Source of the DNA: Agrobacterium larrymoorei
Lineage (GTDB): Bacteria > Pseudomonadota > Alphaproteobacteria > Rhizobiales > Rhizobiaceae
NCBI RefSeq assembly: GCF_005145045.1
Contig: NZ_CP039691.1
Span: forward strand, 2,678,001 to 2,742,000
Length of the DNA stretch: 64,000 nucleotides
Reading direction: 5' to 3'
The first letter of the stretch is position 1. Each line of letters begins with the position of its first letter. The notes under the pieces are model-generated. The model saw only the letters and a program-made list of their open reading frames with translations. It had not been told where the DNA came from and made no database searches. The translations under genes were made by a program, and so were the position numbers. Shown piece by piece: positions 48,621 to 58,318 of the stretch.

Positions 48621-49525
48621 GCTCTCCTCCCGGCAGATTTTCCGATGAACTTGTAGGTGGTGATGCCGGTATTGTCGAAGAGCGACTTGGCATCGCCCGA
48701 AACGCGTTCGGAGTGGCCGATATAAAGATGTCCGCCTTCCGGCAGCAGGCCCGCAAAGCGCGACCAGATTTTCATTTGCGTCGGCTCATCGAAATAGATG
48801 ACGACGTTGCGGCAGAAGATCACGTCGAAGCCGCCCTTGAACGGCCACTGCGTCATCAGGTTCAGTTCGTTGAAGGTGATCAGGCGCTTGACCTTGTCAC
48901 TGATCTGGAACTTGCGGCGGCCACCGGCATCCACATCCTGGAACCACTGCTTGCGCATGGCAGGCGAGACGGTTTCCAGCGAGTTCTCATCATAGACCCC
49001 TGCCCGCGCCTGCGCGAGGATCTTGGGATCGATGTCGGTTGCCAGAATCTTGAAGTCGTAATCGGCAGCATTGGGAAACATGCCGAGAACGGTGAGCGCG
49101 ATCGAGTAAGGCTCCTGCCCGTCCGAGCAGGCAGCAGACCAGATGCGAACCCGGCCACCGTTTTTCGCGCGCGAGATCAGGCCCGGAAGGACCTCATCGC
49201 GAAGGTGATCGAAATGGTGGTTCTCGCGGAAGAAGCGCGTGAAATTGGTCGTGAGATGCGACAGCATTTCACGACGCGCATGCGCGCCTTCCTGCGAGGA
49301 AACGAGCGCGCAATATTCCCGGAAACCGGAGAGGCCGAGATTGCGGATATGTTTGGACAGGCGCGAATAGACGAGCGACGCCTTGGTATCGTTGAGATAG
49401 ATACCCGCATCCGCGTAAATCATCGCGGCGATCTCGGACAGGTCCTTGCGCGTCAGCGGATATTCTCCGCTGGCGAGCACTTCGTCCGGGGACTGGCGTT
49501 GATCGTTGAACTTAAGCGCTGTCAT
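48617..49525 (-). CDS. cheR: CheR, chemoreceptor methyltransferase
   Basis: A 302-residue protein. The small N-terminal helical domain ([20 protein letters not shown]) precedes the SAM-binding domain, with [38 protein letters not shown] and [20 protein letters not shown]. CheR methylates glutamates on receptors using S-adenosylmethionine. It lies 12 bp after cheA and overlaps cheB. No cheW lies between cheA and cheR, unlike the S. meliloti operon. Confidence 0.97.
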   Translation of the reverse strand: MTALKFNDQRQSPDEVLASGEYPLTRKDLSEIAAMIYADAGIYLNDTKASLVYSRLSKHIRNLGLSGFREYCALVSSQEGAHARREMLSHLTTNFTRFFRENHHFDHLRDEVLPGLISRAKNGGRVRIWSAACSDGQEPYSIALTVLGMFPNAADYDFKILATDIDPKILAQARAGVYDENSLETVSPAMRKQWFQDVDAGGRRKFQISDKVKRLITFNELNLMTQWPFKGGFDVIFCRNVVIYFDEPTQMKIWSRFAGLLPEGGHLYIGHSERVSGDAKSLFDNTGITTYKFIGKSAGRRA

Positions 49526-49537
49526 TCATCACCACTT

Positions 49538-51796
49538 TCAACCGGCTGCCGCGAGAGACATTTCCTGCTTCAACGACTGCCCGCGCGAAGCGCCGACAAC
49601 TGCATCCACATCGAGAATGAGAGCGACGCGACCGTCGCCGAGAATGGTTGCCGCAGCGATGCCCGGTACGTGGGTGTAGTTCGCTTCGAGCGACTTGATG
49701 ACGACCTGACGCTGACCCTGGATCGCGTCCACCATCAGTGCGCGCTGACCGCCGCCTTCCGATTCCACCAGCAGCGCCACGCCTTCGACGGGGTTTGCCT
49801 GGGTGGCACGGAAGTTGAGAATGCGGCCCACATCCACCAGCGGGCAGAAGGAGTTGCGGATCGAGATCAGGCGCTGGTTGGCGCCGAACGAATGAATGTT
49901 CGCGGCTTCCGGCTGCAGCGTTTCGACGATTGCCGTCAACGGCACGACAAGCGTCTGACCGGCAACCGTCACCACCATGCCGTCAAGAACGGCAAGCGTC
50001 AGTGGCAGGCTCATGGTGAAGGTGGAGCCGAGACCCGGACGCGACGTGATGCTGATACGACCGCCAAGTGCCTGGATCGAGCGCTTGACCACGTCCATGC
50101 CCACGCCACGACCCGAAATGTCGGAAATCTTGTCGGCAGTGGAGAAGCCCGGCATGAAGATGAGGTTATCGATTTCCTCATCCGTCAGGTTGGCATCGGC
50201 TGCGATCAGGTCGTTGTCGATGGCCTTCTGGCGCACGCGCTCGCGGTTGATACCCGCGCCGTCGTCTGCAAGTTCGATCAGGATGCGGCCCGAGCGATGC
50301 TTGGCCGAAAGCTTGACGGTGCCTTCCGGGTTCTTGCCCGCGGCTTCGCGCTTTTCAGGCGTTTCGATGCCGTGGTCGACGGCATTACGGATCATATGCG
50401 TCAGCGGCTCGGCCAACTTGTCGATGACCGTCTTGTCCACTTCGGTATTTTCACCCTCGGTGATCAGACGGATCTGCTTGCCGATCATGTCCGCCACTTC
50501 GCGAACGATACGCGACATGCGCTGGAAGACCGGCTTCACCGGCTGCGCGCGGATGGCCATGACGCTATCCTGAATCTCGCGCGTCAGCTGCTGGAGTTCT
50601 TCCAGACCCATGTTGACGGCGGAGGTTCCGGTCGTGTCGTTTTCGATGACGCTCTGCGAAAGCATCGCCTGGTTGATGACGAGCTCGCCCACGAGGTTGA
50701 TCAGGCGGTCGACGCGGTCGAGATCGACGCGGATCGTCTGGCCAGCGCTTGCATTGGCAGCAGCGGCGTTATTGGCGGCAGCGGCTTCCTTCTTCTCGGC
50801 GGCAGCGGCAACGGAGCGGGTGACTTCGGTTGCAGCGGAAGCCGTCGAAACGGCCTTTGCGACCGGCTCTTCGATGGACGCAGGCTGAACAGCGGGTTCT
50901 TCCGGCGTGTCGTCATCCAGAACCGACAGATCGAAGGGAACCGGGATCATCGGCAGCTCTTCGTCGGCAGGTGTCTCGTTGATCACTTCGGTAATCTCGA
51001 GATCGCAATCCCACTCGGCAAATTCGAAGACGGTGCGGATACCCTCTTCGCCCTTGTCGGTCTTGATCGAGATCGTCCAGAAGAAGTAGGCAGCTTCCGG
51101 ATCCACACTTTCGAAGGCGGGCAGCGCGCTCATGTCGCAATTGATGCTCATCTCGCCGATGCGGGAGAGATCGCGCAGCAGGAGAGCCGCTTCATTGCCC
51201 TTGGAATAGAGCGACGCCTTCGGCTTGAAGGTGACGTTGAAGGTCGGCGTTTCCATCAGAGGAATGGTGTCGTCCTCGAAATCGCCGAAAGAGAAGGCAA
51301 CCGGCTGGAAACCGCTCTCATCCGTCGGCTTCGGCAAGGATGCCGCGGCAGCCGGAGCCGGAGCGGCAGCCTTCGGGGCAGCCGGTTCAGCGGCTGCACC
51401 GGGCGAAAGCTTCTCGCCATGGGCAAGCGCTTCCAGTTCCTTGACCAGACCGCGTGTGCGGCTTTCTTCGACGCTGCCGCCATCGCGGGCGGCGTTGGTC
51501 AGGTCGGCCAGCACGTCGGCGGATTTGAGCATGACTTTCAGGACGTCCTGATCAGGCTCTAGCTTGTTGGAGCGAACGCAATCGAGCGTGGTTTCGAAGA
51601 CGTGGGCGAAAGCCACCAGTTCGTCGAGACCGAATGCACCTGCTCCACCCTTGATGGAATGAACGGCACGAAAGACGGCATTCACGGTTTCCGGGTCGCG
51701 GTCGCCGTCATTCAGTTTAAGAAGACCCGATTCCAGTTCAGCGAGCTGCTCCTCGCACTCCTGGAAGAAGATTTCTTTGATTTCGTTCATATCCAT
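49538..51796 (-). CDS. cheA: CheA, chemotaxis histidine kinase
   Basis: A 752-residue protein. Domains: Hpt (1-105) with phospho-His46 in VFRAVHSIKGGAGAFG; an Ala/Pro-rich linker; a CheY-binding P2-type region; the dimerisation helices near 350-410; the ATPase with HMIRNAVDHGIETPEKREAA (N box), DDGAGI and GRGVGMDVVK; and the CheW-like coupling domain (about 610-752; LAVLDGMVVTVAGQTLVVPL). CheA is the central kinase that phosphorylates CheY1, CheY2 and CheB. It is 16 bp downstream of cheY1. Confidence 0.97.
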   Translation of the reverse strand: MDMNEIKEIFFQECEEQLAELESGLLKLNDGDRDPETVNAVFRAVHSIKGGAGAFGLDELVAFAHVFETTLDCVRSNKLEPDQDVLKVMLKSADVLADLTNAARDGGSVEESRTRGLVKELEALAHGEKLSPGAAAEPAAPKAAAPAPAAAASLPKPTDESGFQPVAFSFGDFEDDTIPLMETPTFNVTFKPKASLYSKGNEAALLLRDLSRIGEMSINCDMSALPAFESVDPEAAYFFWTISIKTDKGEEGIRTVFEFAEWDCDLEITEVINETPADEELPMIPVPFDLSVLDDDTPEEPAVQPASIEEPVAKAVSTASAATEVTRSVAAAAEKKEAAAANNAAAANASAGQTIRVDLDRVDRLINLVGELVINQAMLSQSVIENDTTGTSAVNMGLEELQQLTREIQDSVMAIRAQPVKPVFQRMSRIVREVADMIGKQIRLITEGENTEVDKTVIDKLAEPLTHMIRNAVDHGIETPEKREAAGKNPEGTVKLSAKHRSGRILIELADDGAGINRERVRQKAIDNDLIAADANLTDEEIDNLIFMPGFSTADKISDISGRGVGMDVVKRSIQALGGRISITSRPGLGSTFTMSLPLTLAVLDGMVVTVAGQTLVVPLTAIVETLQPEAANIHSFGANQRLISIRNSFCPLVDVGRILNFRATQANPVEGVALLVESEGGGQRALMVDAIQGQRQVVIKSLEANYTHVPGIAAATILGDGRVALILDVDAVVGASRGQSLKQEMSLAAAG

Positions 51797-51812
51797 CGTG
51801 AAGGGTCCCGTA

Positions 51813-52178
51813 TCAGGCAGTTACGCGTTCAATGGCATCGATGAGTTTTGCGGGATCGAACGGCTTGACGATCCAGCCGGTCGCGCCTGCCTGGCGGGCA
51901 CGGTTCTTCTTCTCTGCATCGCTTTCGGTCGTCAGAACCAGAATTGGAACCGCACGGTACTTTTCGTTGCGACGAACGCCCTCGATGAAGCCGAAGCCAT
52001 CGAGACGCGGCATGTTGATATCCGTGACGATGACGTCAGGATCGCAGCCCTCGAGAACTTCGAGACCTTCGACGCCGTCTTCAGCCTGGATCGTTTCGAA
52101 ACCCGCATTGTTGAGCGTGACCAGCAGCATGTTGCGGATCGTTCTGGAATCGTCGACGGTCAGAACCTTCTTCTTCAT
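51813..52178 (-). CDS. cheY1: CheY1, chemotaxis response regulator, phosphate sink
   Basis: A 121-residue receiver domain with VLTVDDSR, phospho-Asp53 (VIVTDINMPRLDG), TTESD and Lys105 (WIVKPFDP). Its position ahead of cheA makes it CheY1, which in S. meliloti takes phosphate back from CheY2 by way of CheA and so ends the signal. It lies two bases downstream of cheS. Confidence 0.95.
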   Translation of the reverse strand: MKKKVLTVDDSRTIRNMLLVTLNNAGFETIQAEDGVEGLEVLEGCDPDVIVTDINMPRLDGFGFIEGVRRNEKYRAVPILVLTTESDAEKKNRARQAGATGWIVKPFDPAKLIDAIERVTA

Positions 52179-52180
52179 TT

Positions 52181-52474
52181 CTATGCCTCCTTCGGGAGCA
52201 TATGATCGATATCTACGCCGATCAGTTTAAGGGTTTTGTCAAAGGCATCCGATGCCTTGGAAATTGTGAATGGCTTGCCATCGGCCTCCCATGCCTTGAT
52301 GGCGGCCATCAATACCTGTGCGCACTGTGCACCGACGCGCTCGACCTCGGAGGCATCGACGGCAACCGGCGAACCTCTCATCTCCGTCAGCTTTCCGTGC
52401 AGAACGGATGCCTGGTTGAGGTCCAGCACCGGTGACAACTTCAGTGCCGACTGCGCTGCTTTCCTTGCTGCCAT
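52181..52474 (-). CDS. cheS: CheS, STAS-domain chemotaxis protein
   Basis: From the ATG at 52474 it has 97 residues, the length I recall for S. meliloti CheS; AAGGAG lies eight bases upstream. The sequence follows the STAS (anti-sigma antagonist-like) pattern: LSPVLDLNQASVLHGKLTEM, VAVDASEVERVGAQCAQVLM, and a C-terminal FTISKASDAFDKTLKLIG. The serine normally phosphorylated in SpoIIAA is replaced (VERVGAQC). In S. meliloti CheS binds CheA and strengthens its affinity for phosphorylated CheY1. It overlaps the receptor gene by one base. Confidence 0.88.
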   Translation of the reverse strand: MAARKAAQSALKLSPVLDLNQASVLHGKLTEMRGSPVAVDASEVERVGAQCAQVLMAAIKAWEADGKPFTISKASDAFDKTLKLIGVDIDHMLPKEA

Positions 52475-54084
52475 CAAATCACTCCTTGGCGTCTGAATTG
52501 TTGTTGCGCGTAGCCGTAGTCCATGGGCTCTTCCTGGCGCATGGCGGTCGCGTAAGTCTTTGGCGGTCTGGCCTCTTTCGCCTCTTCGGCATGCATCTGC
52601 CGGGCAATGCGGAACTCGCGCACGGTGCGTCCGAGTTCGAGGATGACCGTATGAAGGTCGTCTGCTTCCTTGGCGGAAGACGAAAGGCGCTGGGCGGAGC
52701 GATCGGCATCGGTGCCGATGGCGTTCAGTTCCTGCGAAACATTGCCGAGGCTGCCGGAATTCTCGCTGGTGCGGCGGGCGACGTCACCGATCATGTCGCT
52801 GATGCCGGATACCTGACGCACCACGCCCTCGATGGCTTCCTGCGTGCGGTGAACCATGCGAACGCCCTCATCCACCTGGGATTTGGTGCCGTTGACGAGG
52901 CTCTTGATCTCGCGCGCCGCATCGGCGGAACGCTGGGCGAGCGCGCGCACTTCCTGAGCGACCACGGCAAATCCGCGACCGCTTTCGCCAGCACGGGCAG
53001 CTTCGATACCGGCATTCAGCGCCAGCAGATTGGTCTGGAACGCGATCTCGTCGATAGAGCCGATAATGCGACCGATCTGCTCTGCCGACTGTTCGATATC
53101 GGACATGGCGGTGATCGCTTCGCCTACGGCCATGCCGCTTGCAGTCGCCGCATTGCGCGCCTGCGAAACTGCGGCTTCGGCTGCGGATATGCGCTCGCTG
53201 CTGTCGCGCACATCATGAATGACGGTGCCCAGAACTTCGGAAGCATCGGTCAGGCGGCGCGATTGCTCGGCGGAGAAGGATGCCAGAGCATGACCATTCT
53301 GCGAAATACGCTCGGCAGCCGCATGGGCCTGCTGAACGCTCATCTGTGTGGCAGACATGGAGGCGCTGATCTTGTCCAATGCGCTGTTGAAGGCGTTGGC
53401 GAGATCGCGATAGGCCTCTGGCAGGTCGCCCTGAATGCGAGCGGTCAGATCGCCTGCGGCAAAAGCATTGAGCGCATCGCCCAATATCGTCACCGCTTCG
53501 GCCTGATCGCCTTCGCGCTGGCGCGCAAGTTCCTGAGTGTGGCGGATGCGCAATTCGTTGAAGCGCAGGGAAACGGCAATCTCGGTATCGACCATCACCA
53601 GCCGAACCACGGCCTTGACCGCGTCCGTCAGTTCCTGCTGGCGCTTGCGGGAGCCGGGCAGCAGCGAACGCGGCGCCTTTTCGGCAATCAAACCGGCAAG
53701 CAGATTTTCCAGAACGACGGCGTGACCGGCAACGTGCCAACGCGGGTCGAGCCCCATGCGGCTTTCGGTATCGGAAAGAACCTTGACGCGTTCGGCATAG
53801 AGCGCATCGAAACGGGCGTCGGTCAGCACGGACCAGTGCGCCGTCTGCATGTCGTGCAGACGGTCAAGCTGGTTTTCGCTTTCGAAGGACGGAGAACAGT
53901 CCGGCATGGACTGGAAGCGGACCATGAGGTCGCGGAGCCCGGCCTTGACGTGCGGCTCGAGCATCGTGCGGTAACGGCGCAGCAGATCGCACTGGTCCTG
54001 ATCGAGACCAGCAAAACGCAAGCGGCCACCCAGGCTACCGCCTGCGGCCTTTCGCGTTTGATCTGTTGGCAATTCCTGCCCCAA
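52474..54084 (-). CDS. icpA: Soluble globin-coupled chemoreceptor heading the che operon (IcpA-like)
   Basis: A 536-residue protein with no membrane segment. The N-terminal part (about 20-180) reads as a protoglobin-type sensor: [20 protein letters not shown], then [20 protein letters not shown], where His83 would be the proximal haem ligand. A linker and HAMP-like region follow, then the signalling domain with [20 protein letters not shown]. Such receptors mediate aerotaxis in other bacteria. It appears to start at TTG 54084 with GGGGAC upstream. As the first gene of the che operon it corresponds to icpA/orf1 of rhizobia. Haem binding is inferred from the pattern. Confidence 0.85.
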   Translation of the reverse strand: MGQELPTDQTRKAAGGSLGGRLRFAGLDQDQCDLLRRYRTMLEPHVKAGLRDLMVRFQSMPDCSPSFESENQLDRLHDMQTAHWSVLTDARFDALYAERVKVLSDTESRMGLDPRWHVAGHAVVLENLLAGLIAEKAPRSLLPGSRKRQQELTDAVKAVVRLVMVDTEIAVSLRFNELRIRHTQELARQREGDQAEAVTILGDALNAFAAGDLTARIQGDLPEAYRDLANAFNSALDKISASMSATQMSVQQAHAAAERISQNGHALASFSAEQSRRLTDASEVLGTVIHDVRDSSERISAAEAAVSQARNAATASGMAVGEAITAMSDIEQSAEQIGRIIGSIDEIAFQTNLLALNAGIEAARAGESGRGFAVVAQEVRALAQRSADAAREIKSLVNGTKSQVDEGVRMVHRTQEAIEGVVRQVSGISDMIGDVARRTSENSGSLGNVSQELNAIGTDADRSAQRLSSSAKEADDLHTVILELGRTVREFRIARQMHAEEAKEARPPKTYATAMRQEEPMDYGYAQQQFRRQGVI

Positions 54085-54563
54085 GCGACGTCCCCAAAGT
54101 TACCGATGCAATAATCGGCGGATTAAGGATGGAGAATGCCAGTATCCGGGAGGGATTTTTCACGAAATGAGCACCGAAAAAGATGCCGCACCAACGCAAG
54201 CTGAGCCTTCTGCAACCAATGAAATACCGGATCGACCCGGTACGGCAGCGCGGCGTCATGCCTGGAAGGAGATAATGTCTCCATTCCGCCGTGAAATACG
54301 TCCAATCTTTATGGTTAATTCCTTGCTCGAAAGTTAAGAAAGCAGTGCGGGGACACTAAATGCTAAAATTTGTCATTGAATTTACAGGTTCCACCTGCCC
54401 TAGCGAAAGTTCAGTCGATGAACATTTCCCAAATTGTGTAAGGTTTTCATATTTTTCGCGGGCTTGCGCTGGACAATGGCTGCGACGTTACCCTAAAACA
54501 AACCCATAGGATATTCGCTTTACGGTGATGGTTTAACGAAACGCTGATACGACGAAGGAGTTC
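54085..54563. other. Intergenic region upstream of the che operon
   Basis: About 480 bp between the divergent che operon and an unknown plus-strand gene. It holds a possible small open frame at 54167-54337 and otherwise AT-rich DNA that should include the che promoter. No clear operators or repeats were seen. Confidence 0.55.
54167..54337 (+). CDS. Possible small protein of 56 residues
   Basis: An ATG-initiated frame encodes a soluble, charged peptide starting MSTEKDAAPTQAEPSATNEI and ending IFMVNSLLES. A GGGAGGGA lies about 13 bases ahead of the ATG, somewhat far. The N-terminal half looks disordered and the C-terminal half basic (AARRHAWKEIMSPFRREIRP). No family is recognised. It may be chance, since it overlaps the expected che promoter region. 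Confidence 0.3.
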   Translation: MSTEKDAAPTQAEPSATNEIPDRPGTAARRHAWKEIMSPFRREIRPIFMVNSLLES

Positions 54564-54965
54564 ATGACTTTGCCATGGATGGGGAGACATCGCGGGACCC
54601 CGCGCCATCCTGTCAGGTTGATCAGCCTTTTCGTTGCGGGCATGCTCGTGTTCATCGGTGTGCAGGCCTCCGTTACGCTCGGACCGGCGCTCAAGCCCCA
54701 GCGGCTTGAACGTTCTCACCTTCCCGAGCAGAACCGTTTTTCCGCAGCCTTTGAAAAGGCCCAGTGCGCAACATCCGCCGATATGTCGGCCTGCTGGCGT
54801 CTCACAAGCGTTCACGATTTTGTTTACGCATTTTTATCCGTGCCGGGGCTGGTAACGGAGTACATGCAGACCCAGATCGGGTTGGGCAGCGAGCAACCGG
54901 TTCTGCACGCCGCGCAACTCACCGGAACGGCTTCGCCTCGCGGGCCTCCCACAACAACCTCATAA
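54564..54965 (+). CDS. Unknown small membrane-anchored protein
   Basis: A 133-residue frame. A basic start (MTLPWMGRHRGTPRHPVRLI) precedes one hydrophobic segment near residues 19-40 (LISLFVAGMLVFIGVQASVT), so it is probably anchored or secreted. Two cysteines (CATSADMSACW) lie in the presumed periplasmic part. GAAGGAG lies only three bases before the ATG, so translation may begin at the TTG at 54570. The C-terminus is Pro/Thr-rich. No family is recognised. It lies about 100 bp ahead of the pha operon but need not belong to it. Confidence 0.5.
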   Translation: MTLPWMGRHRGTPRHPVRLISLFVAGMLVFIGVQASVTLGPALKPQRLERSHLPEQNRFSAAFEKAQCATSADMSACWRLTSVHDFVYAFLSVPGLVTEYMQTQIGLGSEQPVLHAAQLTGTASPRGPPTTTS

Positions 54966-55064
54966 GCCGCGCTTCAGCTGCGCCGCCTGCTTGTTTGCAG
55001 GCATGGGCATCTCTAGCGGGCAACGACCACGGAACCTTAACGCCAGAGAAAATTGCCGCCCTTT

Positions 55065-57983
55065 ATGAGACTTGACGTCATTCTTCCCATTTTGATCGCC
55101 CTTCCTTTCATCGGCAGCTTCGCCACGGCGATGATGCCCCGCGAAGGTGCGGCTCGCGGTCCGGTAGCGGTCGCAGGCGGCATCGCGCTTTTCGGCCTCA
55201 TCGCCACGATTTTTCTCTACAGCAGCGTCAAAGGCGGCGCGGTTCTCAAATATGATGTGGAATGGCTGCCGCAGCTCGGCCTGAACTTCACGCTGAGGCT
55301 CGATGCCTTTGCATGGATGTTTACCGTTCTGATTACCGGCATCGGCTTTCTGGTGGTGCTTTACGCCCGCTATTACATGTCCGCAGAAGATCCCATTCCG
55401 CGTTTTTTTGCCTTTTTCCTTGCCTTCATGGGCTCCATGCTGGGTATCGTTCTGTCCGGCAACGTCATTCTTCTTTCGATCTTCTGGGAGATGACCAGTA
55501 TCTTCTCCTTCCTGCTGATCGGTTACTGGCACAACAACGCCACGGCCCGCGATGGCGCGCGTATGGCCTTGACGGTCACGGGTATCGGCGGCTTCTGCCT
55601 GCTGGCCGGTCTGCTGGTTCTCGGCCACATGGCGGGGAGCTATGATCTCGACGCGATCATCGCCAAAGCGGCGGATATTCGCGCCCATCCGCTTTATGTG
55701 ACCGCGCTTATCCTGATCCTGATCGGTGCGCTGACGAAGAGTGCGCAGTTTCCCTTCCACTTCTGGCTTCCGAATGCCATGGCAGCACCGACACCGGTTT
55801 CGGCTTATCTGCATTCGGCAACCATGGTGAAGGCGGGCGTGTTCCTGCTTGCGCGCTTGTGGCCGGTCCTTGCGGGAACGCCGGAATGGTTCTGGCTGCT
55901 CGGCTTCTGTGGCATCATCACCCTGCTGCTCGGCGCCTATTTCGCCATGTTCCAGCAGGATCTCAAAGGCCTGCTCGCCTATTCGACCATCAGCCATCTC
56001 GGCCTGATCACGACACTCCTGAGCCTCGGAAGCCCGCTTGCCGCCGTCGCCGCCATCTTCCATATGATGAACCATGCCACCTTCAAGGCATCGCTCTTCA
56101 TGGCGGCAGGCATCATCGACCATGAAACCGGCACCCGCGACATGCGGCGCTTAAGCGGTCTTTACCGCTACCTTCCGGCCACGGCGACGCTTGCCATGGC
56201 GGCGAGCGCGGCCATGGCCGGGGTTCCGCTGTTCAACGGCTTCCTGTCCAAGGAAATGTTCTTTGCCGAGTCGGTGGAAACCCATGCGGATTCGCTGTTG
56301 GACAAGGCCCTGCCCTATGTCGCAACGCTGTCTGGCGCATTCGCCGTCGCCTATTCGCTGCGTTTCATTCACACGGTCTTCTTCGGCCCGCCGCCGCATG
56401 ATATTCCGAACCCGAAGCCGCATGAGCCGCCGCGCTGGATGCGTTTCCCCATCGAATTTCTGGTGCTGGCCTGCCTGATCGTCGGCATCGTGCCCAGCCT
56501 GTCCATCGGCCCGTTCCTGCATTCAGCGGTACTTTCGGTTCTCGGTCCGCAAACGCCGGTTTACAGCCTGGCCATCTGGCACGGCTTCAACCTGCCGCTT
56601 GCCATGAGTATCGTGGCGCTGATCGGCGGCGTTGCACTTTATGCGGCGCTCGGCGGCTATTTCTCCAAATGCGATGACGGCCCTCCGATTTTCCGCCATC
56701 TGCGAGGACAGCGCATTTTCGAGCGTATCATCGTCACCGTGTCCTGGAAGTGGGCGCGCTGGCTGGAAAGCACGCTGGGAACGCGCCGCCTGCAGCCGCA
56801 GTTGCGCATCCTTATCTTCGTCGCGCTGCTTGCCGGTTTCTCGCCGCTCGTATCCTCTGAATTCGCGCTCACTCTGCCGCAGGTCACCTCCTTCGATCCG
56901 ATCTTCGCCGTGCTATGGGGCATCGGCATGATTGCGGCCATGGGTGCCGCCTGGCAGGCGAAATATCACCGCCTCGCCGCCCTCGTCATGCTCGGCGTCT
57001 CCGGTCTCGTCACCTGCCTCACCTTCATCTGGCTATCGGCACCCGATCTTGCCATCACCCAGTTACTCGTGGAAATCGTAACGCTGGTTCTCATTCTGCT
57101 CGGACTGCGCTGGCTGCCGAAGCGTGTGGAGAAGGTGGATAACAACAACGAGCTTCCTGCCCAGCTTCGTCGCGGCCGGGATTTCCTGCTCGCCGTCTTC
57201 TGCGGCATCGGCATGACCGTCATCGCCTATGCGGTGATGACGCTTCCCGTGCCGAACACAATCGCCAACTACTTCCTCGAGCGCGCTTATTCGGAAGGTG
57301 GCGGAACGAATGTCGTTAACGTCATCCTTGTCGATTTCCGCGGCTTCGACACGATGGGCGAAATCGTGGTTCTGGCAATCGTCGGCCTGACCGTCTTCTC
57401 CCTGCTTCGCCGTTTCCGCCCGGCGCATGACAGTATCGGCCTGCCGGAGCAGCAGCTGATCCAGAACGCCTTCGATGCGGAAAACCCGGATCGCAGCAAG
57501 GGCGATACGGTGCGGGATTATCTGCTGGTGCCTTCGGTCATCATGCAGTGGATGTTCCCGGTCATCATCACCTTCTCGGTGTTCCTCTTCATGCGCGGGC
57601 ATGATCTGCCAGGCGGCGGTTTCTCTGCCGGTATCACCATGGCGGTCGCCTTCCTGCTGCAATATCTGGCAGGCGGTGCGCGCTGGGCGGAAGATCGCAT
57701 CCGCATCCTGCCGCTGCGCTGGATGGGCTTCGGCCTTCTGATGGCGGCGGCAACCGGCATGGGTTCCTGGTATTTCGGATATCCGTTCCTGACCTCCTAT
57801 TTCCAGTACACGGAAATCCCCTATATCGGCAAAATGCCGACGGCATCGGCGCTGCTGTTCGACCTTGGCGTCTTCTCGCTCGTGGTCGGCTCGACGGTTC
57901 TTATTTTGATAGCATTGGCGCACCAATCGCTGCGTAATTACAAGGTTCGCACGCCAGACGCCGCTAAAGCGGAGGAGGTGTAA
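55065..57983 (+). CDS. phaA: PhaA: fused MrpA/MrpB subunit of a multisubunit cation/proton antiporter
   Basis: From the ATG at 55065 (MRLDVILPILIALPFIGSFA) it has 972 residues. The first about 760 residues are MrpA, related to the NuoL proton-pumping subunit (many membrane helices; HNNATARDGARMALTVTGIG; LTKSAQFPFHFWLPNAMAAP with the proton-path lysine). The last about 150 residues are MrpB-like (VIITFSVFLFMRGHDLPGGG FSAG pattern). The fused AB form is typical of rhizobial Pha systems, which exchange potassium or sodium for protons and support growth at high pH. It heads the six-gene operon; its stop overlaps the phaC start. Confidence 0.95.
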   Translation: MRLDVILPILIALPFIGSFATAMMPREGAARGPVAVAGGIALFGLIATIFLYSSVKGGAVLKYDVEWLPQLGLNFTLRLDAFAWMFTVLITGIGFLVVLYARYYMSAEDPIPRFFAFFLAFMGSMLGIVLSGNVILLSIFWEMTSIFSFLLIGYWHNNATARDGARMALTVTGIGGFCLLAGLLVLGHMAGSYDLDAIIAKAADIRAHPLYVTALILILIGALTKSAQFPFHFWLPNAMAAPTPVSAYLHSATMVKAGVFLLARLWPVLAGTPEWFWLLGFCGIITLLLGAYFAMFQQDLKGLLAYSTISHLGLITTLLSLGSPLAAVAAIFHMMNHATFKASLFMAAGIIDHETGTRDMRRLSGLYRYLPATATLAMAASAAMAGVPLFNGFLSKEMFFAESVETHADSLLDKALPYVATLSGAFAVAYSLRFIHTVFFGPPPHDIPNPKPHEPPRWMRFPIEFLVLACLIVGIVPSLSIGPFLHSAVLSVLGPQTPVYSLAIWHGFNLPLAMSIVALIGGVALYAALGGYFSKCDDGPPIFRHLRGQRIFERIIVTVSWKWARWLESTLGTRRLQPQLRILIFVALLAGFSPLVSSEFALTLPQVTSFDPIFAVLWGIGMIAAMGAAWQAKYHRLAALVMLGVSGLVTCLTFIWLSAPDLAITQLLVEIVTLVLILLGLRWLPKRVEKVDNNNELPAQLRRGRDFLLAVFCGIGMTVIAYAVMTLPVPNTIANYFLERAYSEGGGTNVVNVILVDFRGFDTMGEIVVLAIVGLTVFSLLRRFRPAHDSIGLPEQQLIQNAFDAENPDRSKGDTVRDYLLVPSVIMQWMFPVIITFSVFLFMRGHDLPGGGFSAGITMAVAFLLQYLAGGARWAEDRIRILPLRWMGFGLLMAAATGMGSWYFGYPFLTSYFQYTEIPYIGKMPTASALLFDLGVFSLVVGSTVLILIALAHQSLRNYKVRTPDAAKAEEV

Positions 57984-58318
57984 TGGAACTCATTCTGGCT
58001 CTGGGCATCGGCATCATGACCGGATCGGGCGTTTGGCTCATCCTGCGCCCGCGCACCTATCAGGTCATCGTCGGCCTCTCGCTGCTGTCATACGCGGTCA
58101 ACCTGTTCATCTTCGGTGTCGGCGGCATCAAGACCAACGCGCCGCCGGTCCTGCTCGATGGTGTGGCCACCTCCACGCTGACAGATCCCGTTCCGCAGGC
58201 ACTGGTGCTGACGGCCATCGTCATCGGTTTTGCCACGACGGCACTCTTTCTCGTCGTGCTTCTCGCGGCACGCGGCCTTACCGGCACCGACCATGTCGAC
58301 GGGAGGGAGAGCAAGTGA
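57983..58318 (+). CDS. phaC: PhaC (MrpC) antiporter subunit, NuoK-like
   Basis: A 111-residue protein with three membrane segments (LILALGIGIMTGSGVWLILR; QVIVGLSLLSYAVNLFIFGV; ALVLTAIVIGFATTALFLVV). It resembles complex I subunit NuoK. The motif GVGGIKTNAPPVL, then DPVPQALVLTAIVI, is typical of MrpC. It overlaps phaA by one base (TAATG) and phaD by four (GTGA), so translation is tightly coupled. Confidence 0.95.
   Translation: MELILALGIGIMTGSGVWLILRPRTYQVIVGLSLLSYAVNLFIFGVGGIKTNAPPVLLDGVATSTLTDPVPQALVLTAIVIGFATTALFLVVLLAARGLTGTDHVDGRESK

Noticed and set aside
48605..51562. Long plus-strand open frame (985 codons) opposite cheR and cheA
   Set aside because: Antisense to two genes with complete catalytic motifs; composition is Arg/His/Asp-rich as expected for the complementary frame of GC-rich coding DNA.
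58033..58314. N-terminal extension of phaD
   Set aside because: This part is the wrong frame of phaC; GTG at 58315 has a strong ribosome site and gives the normal MrpD start.
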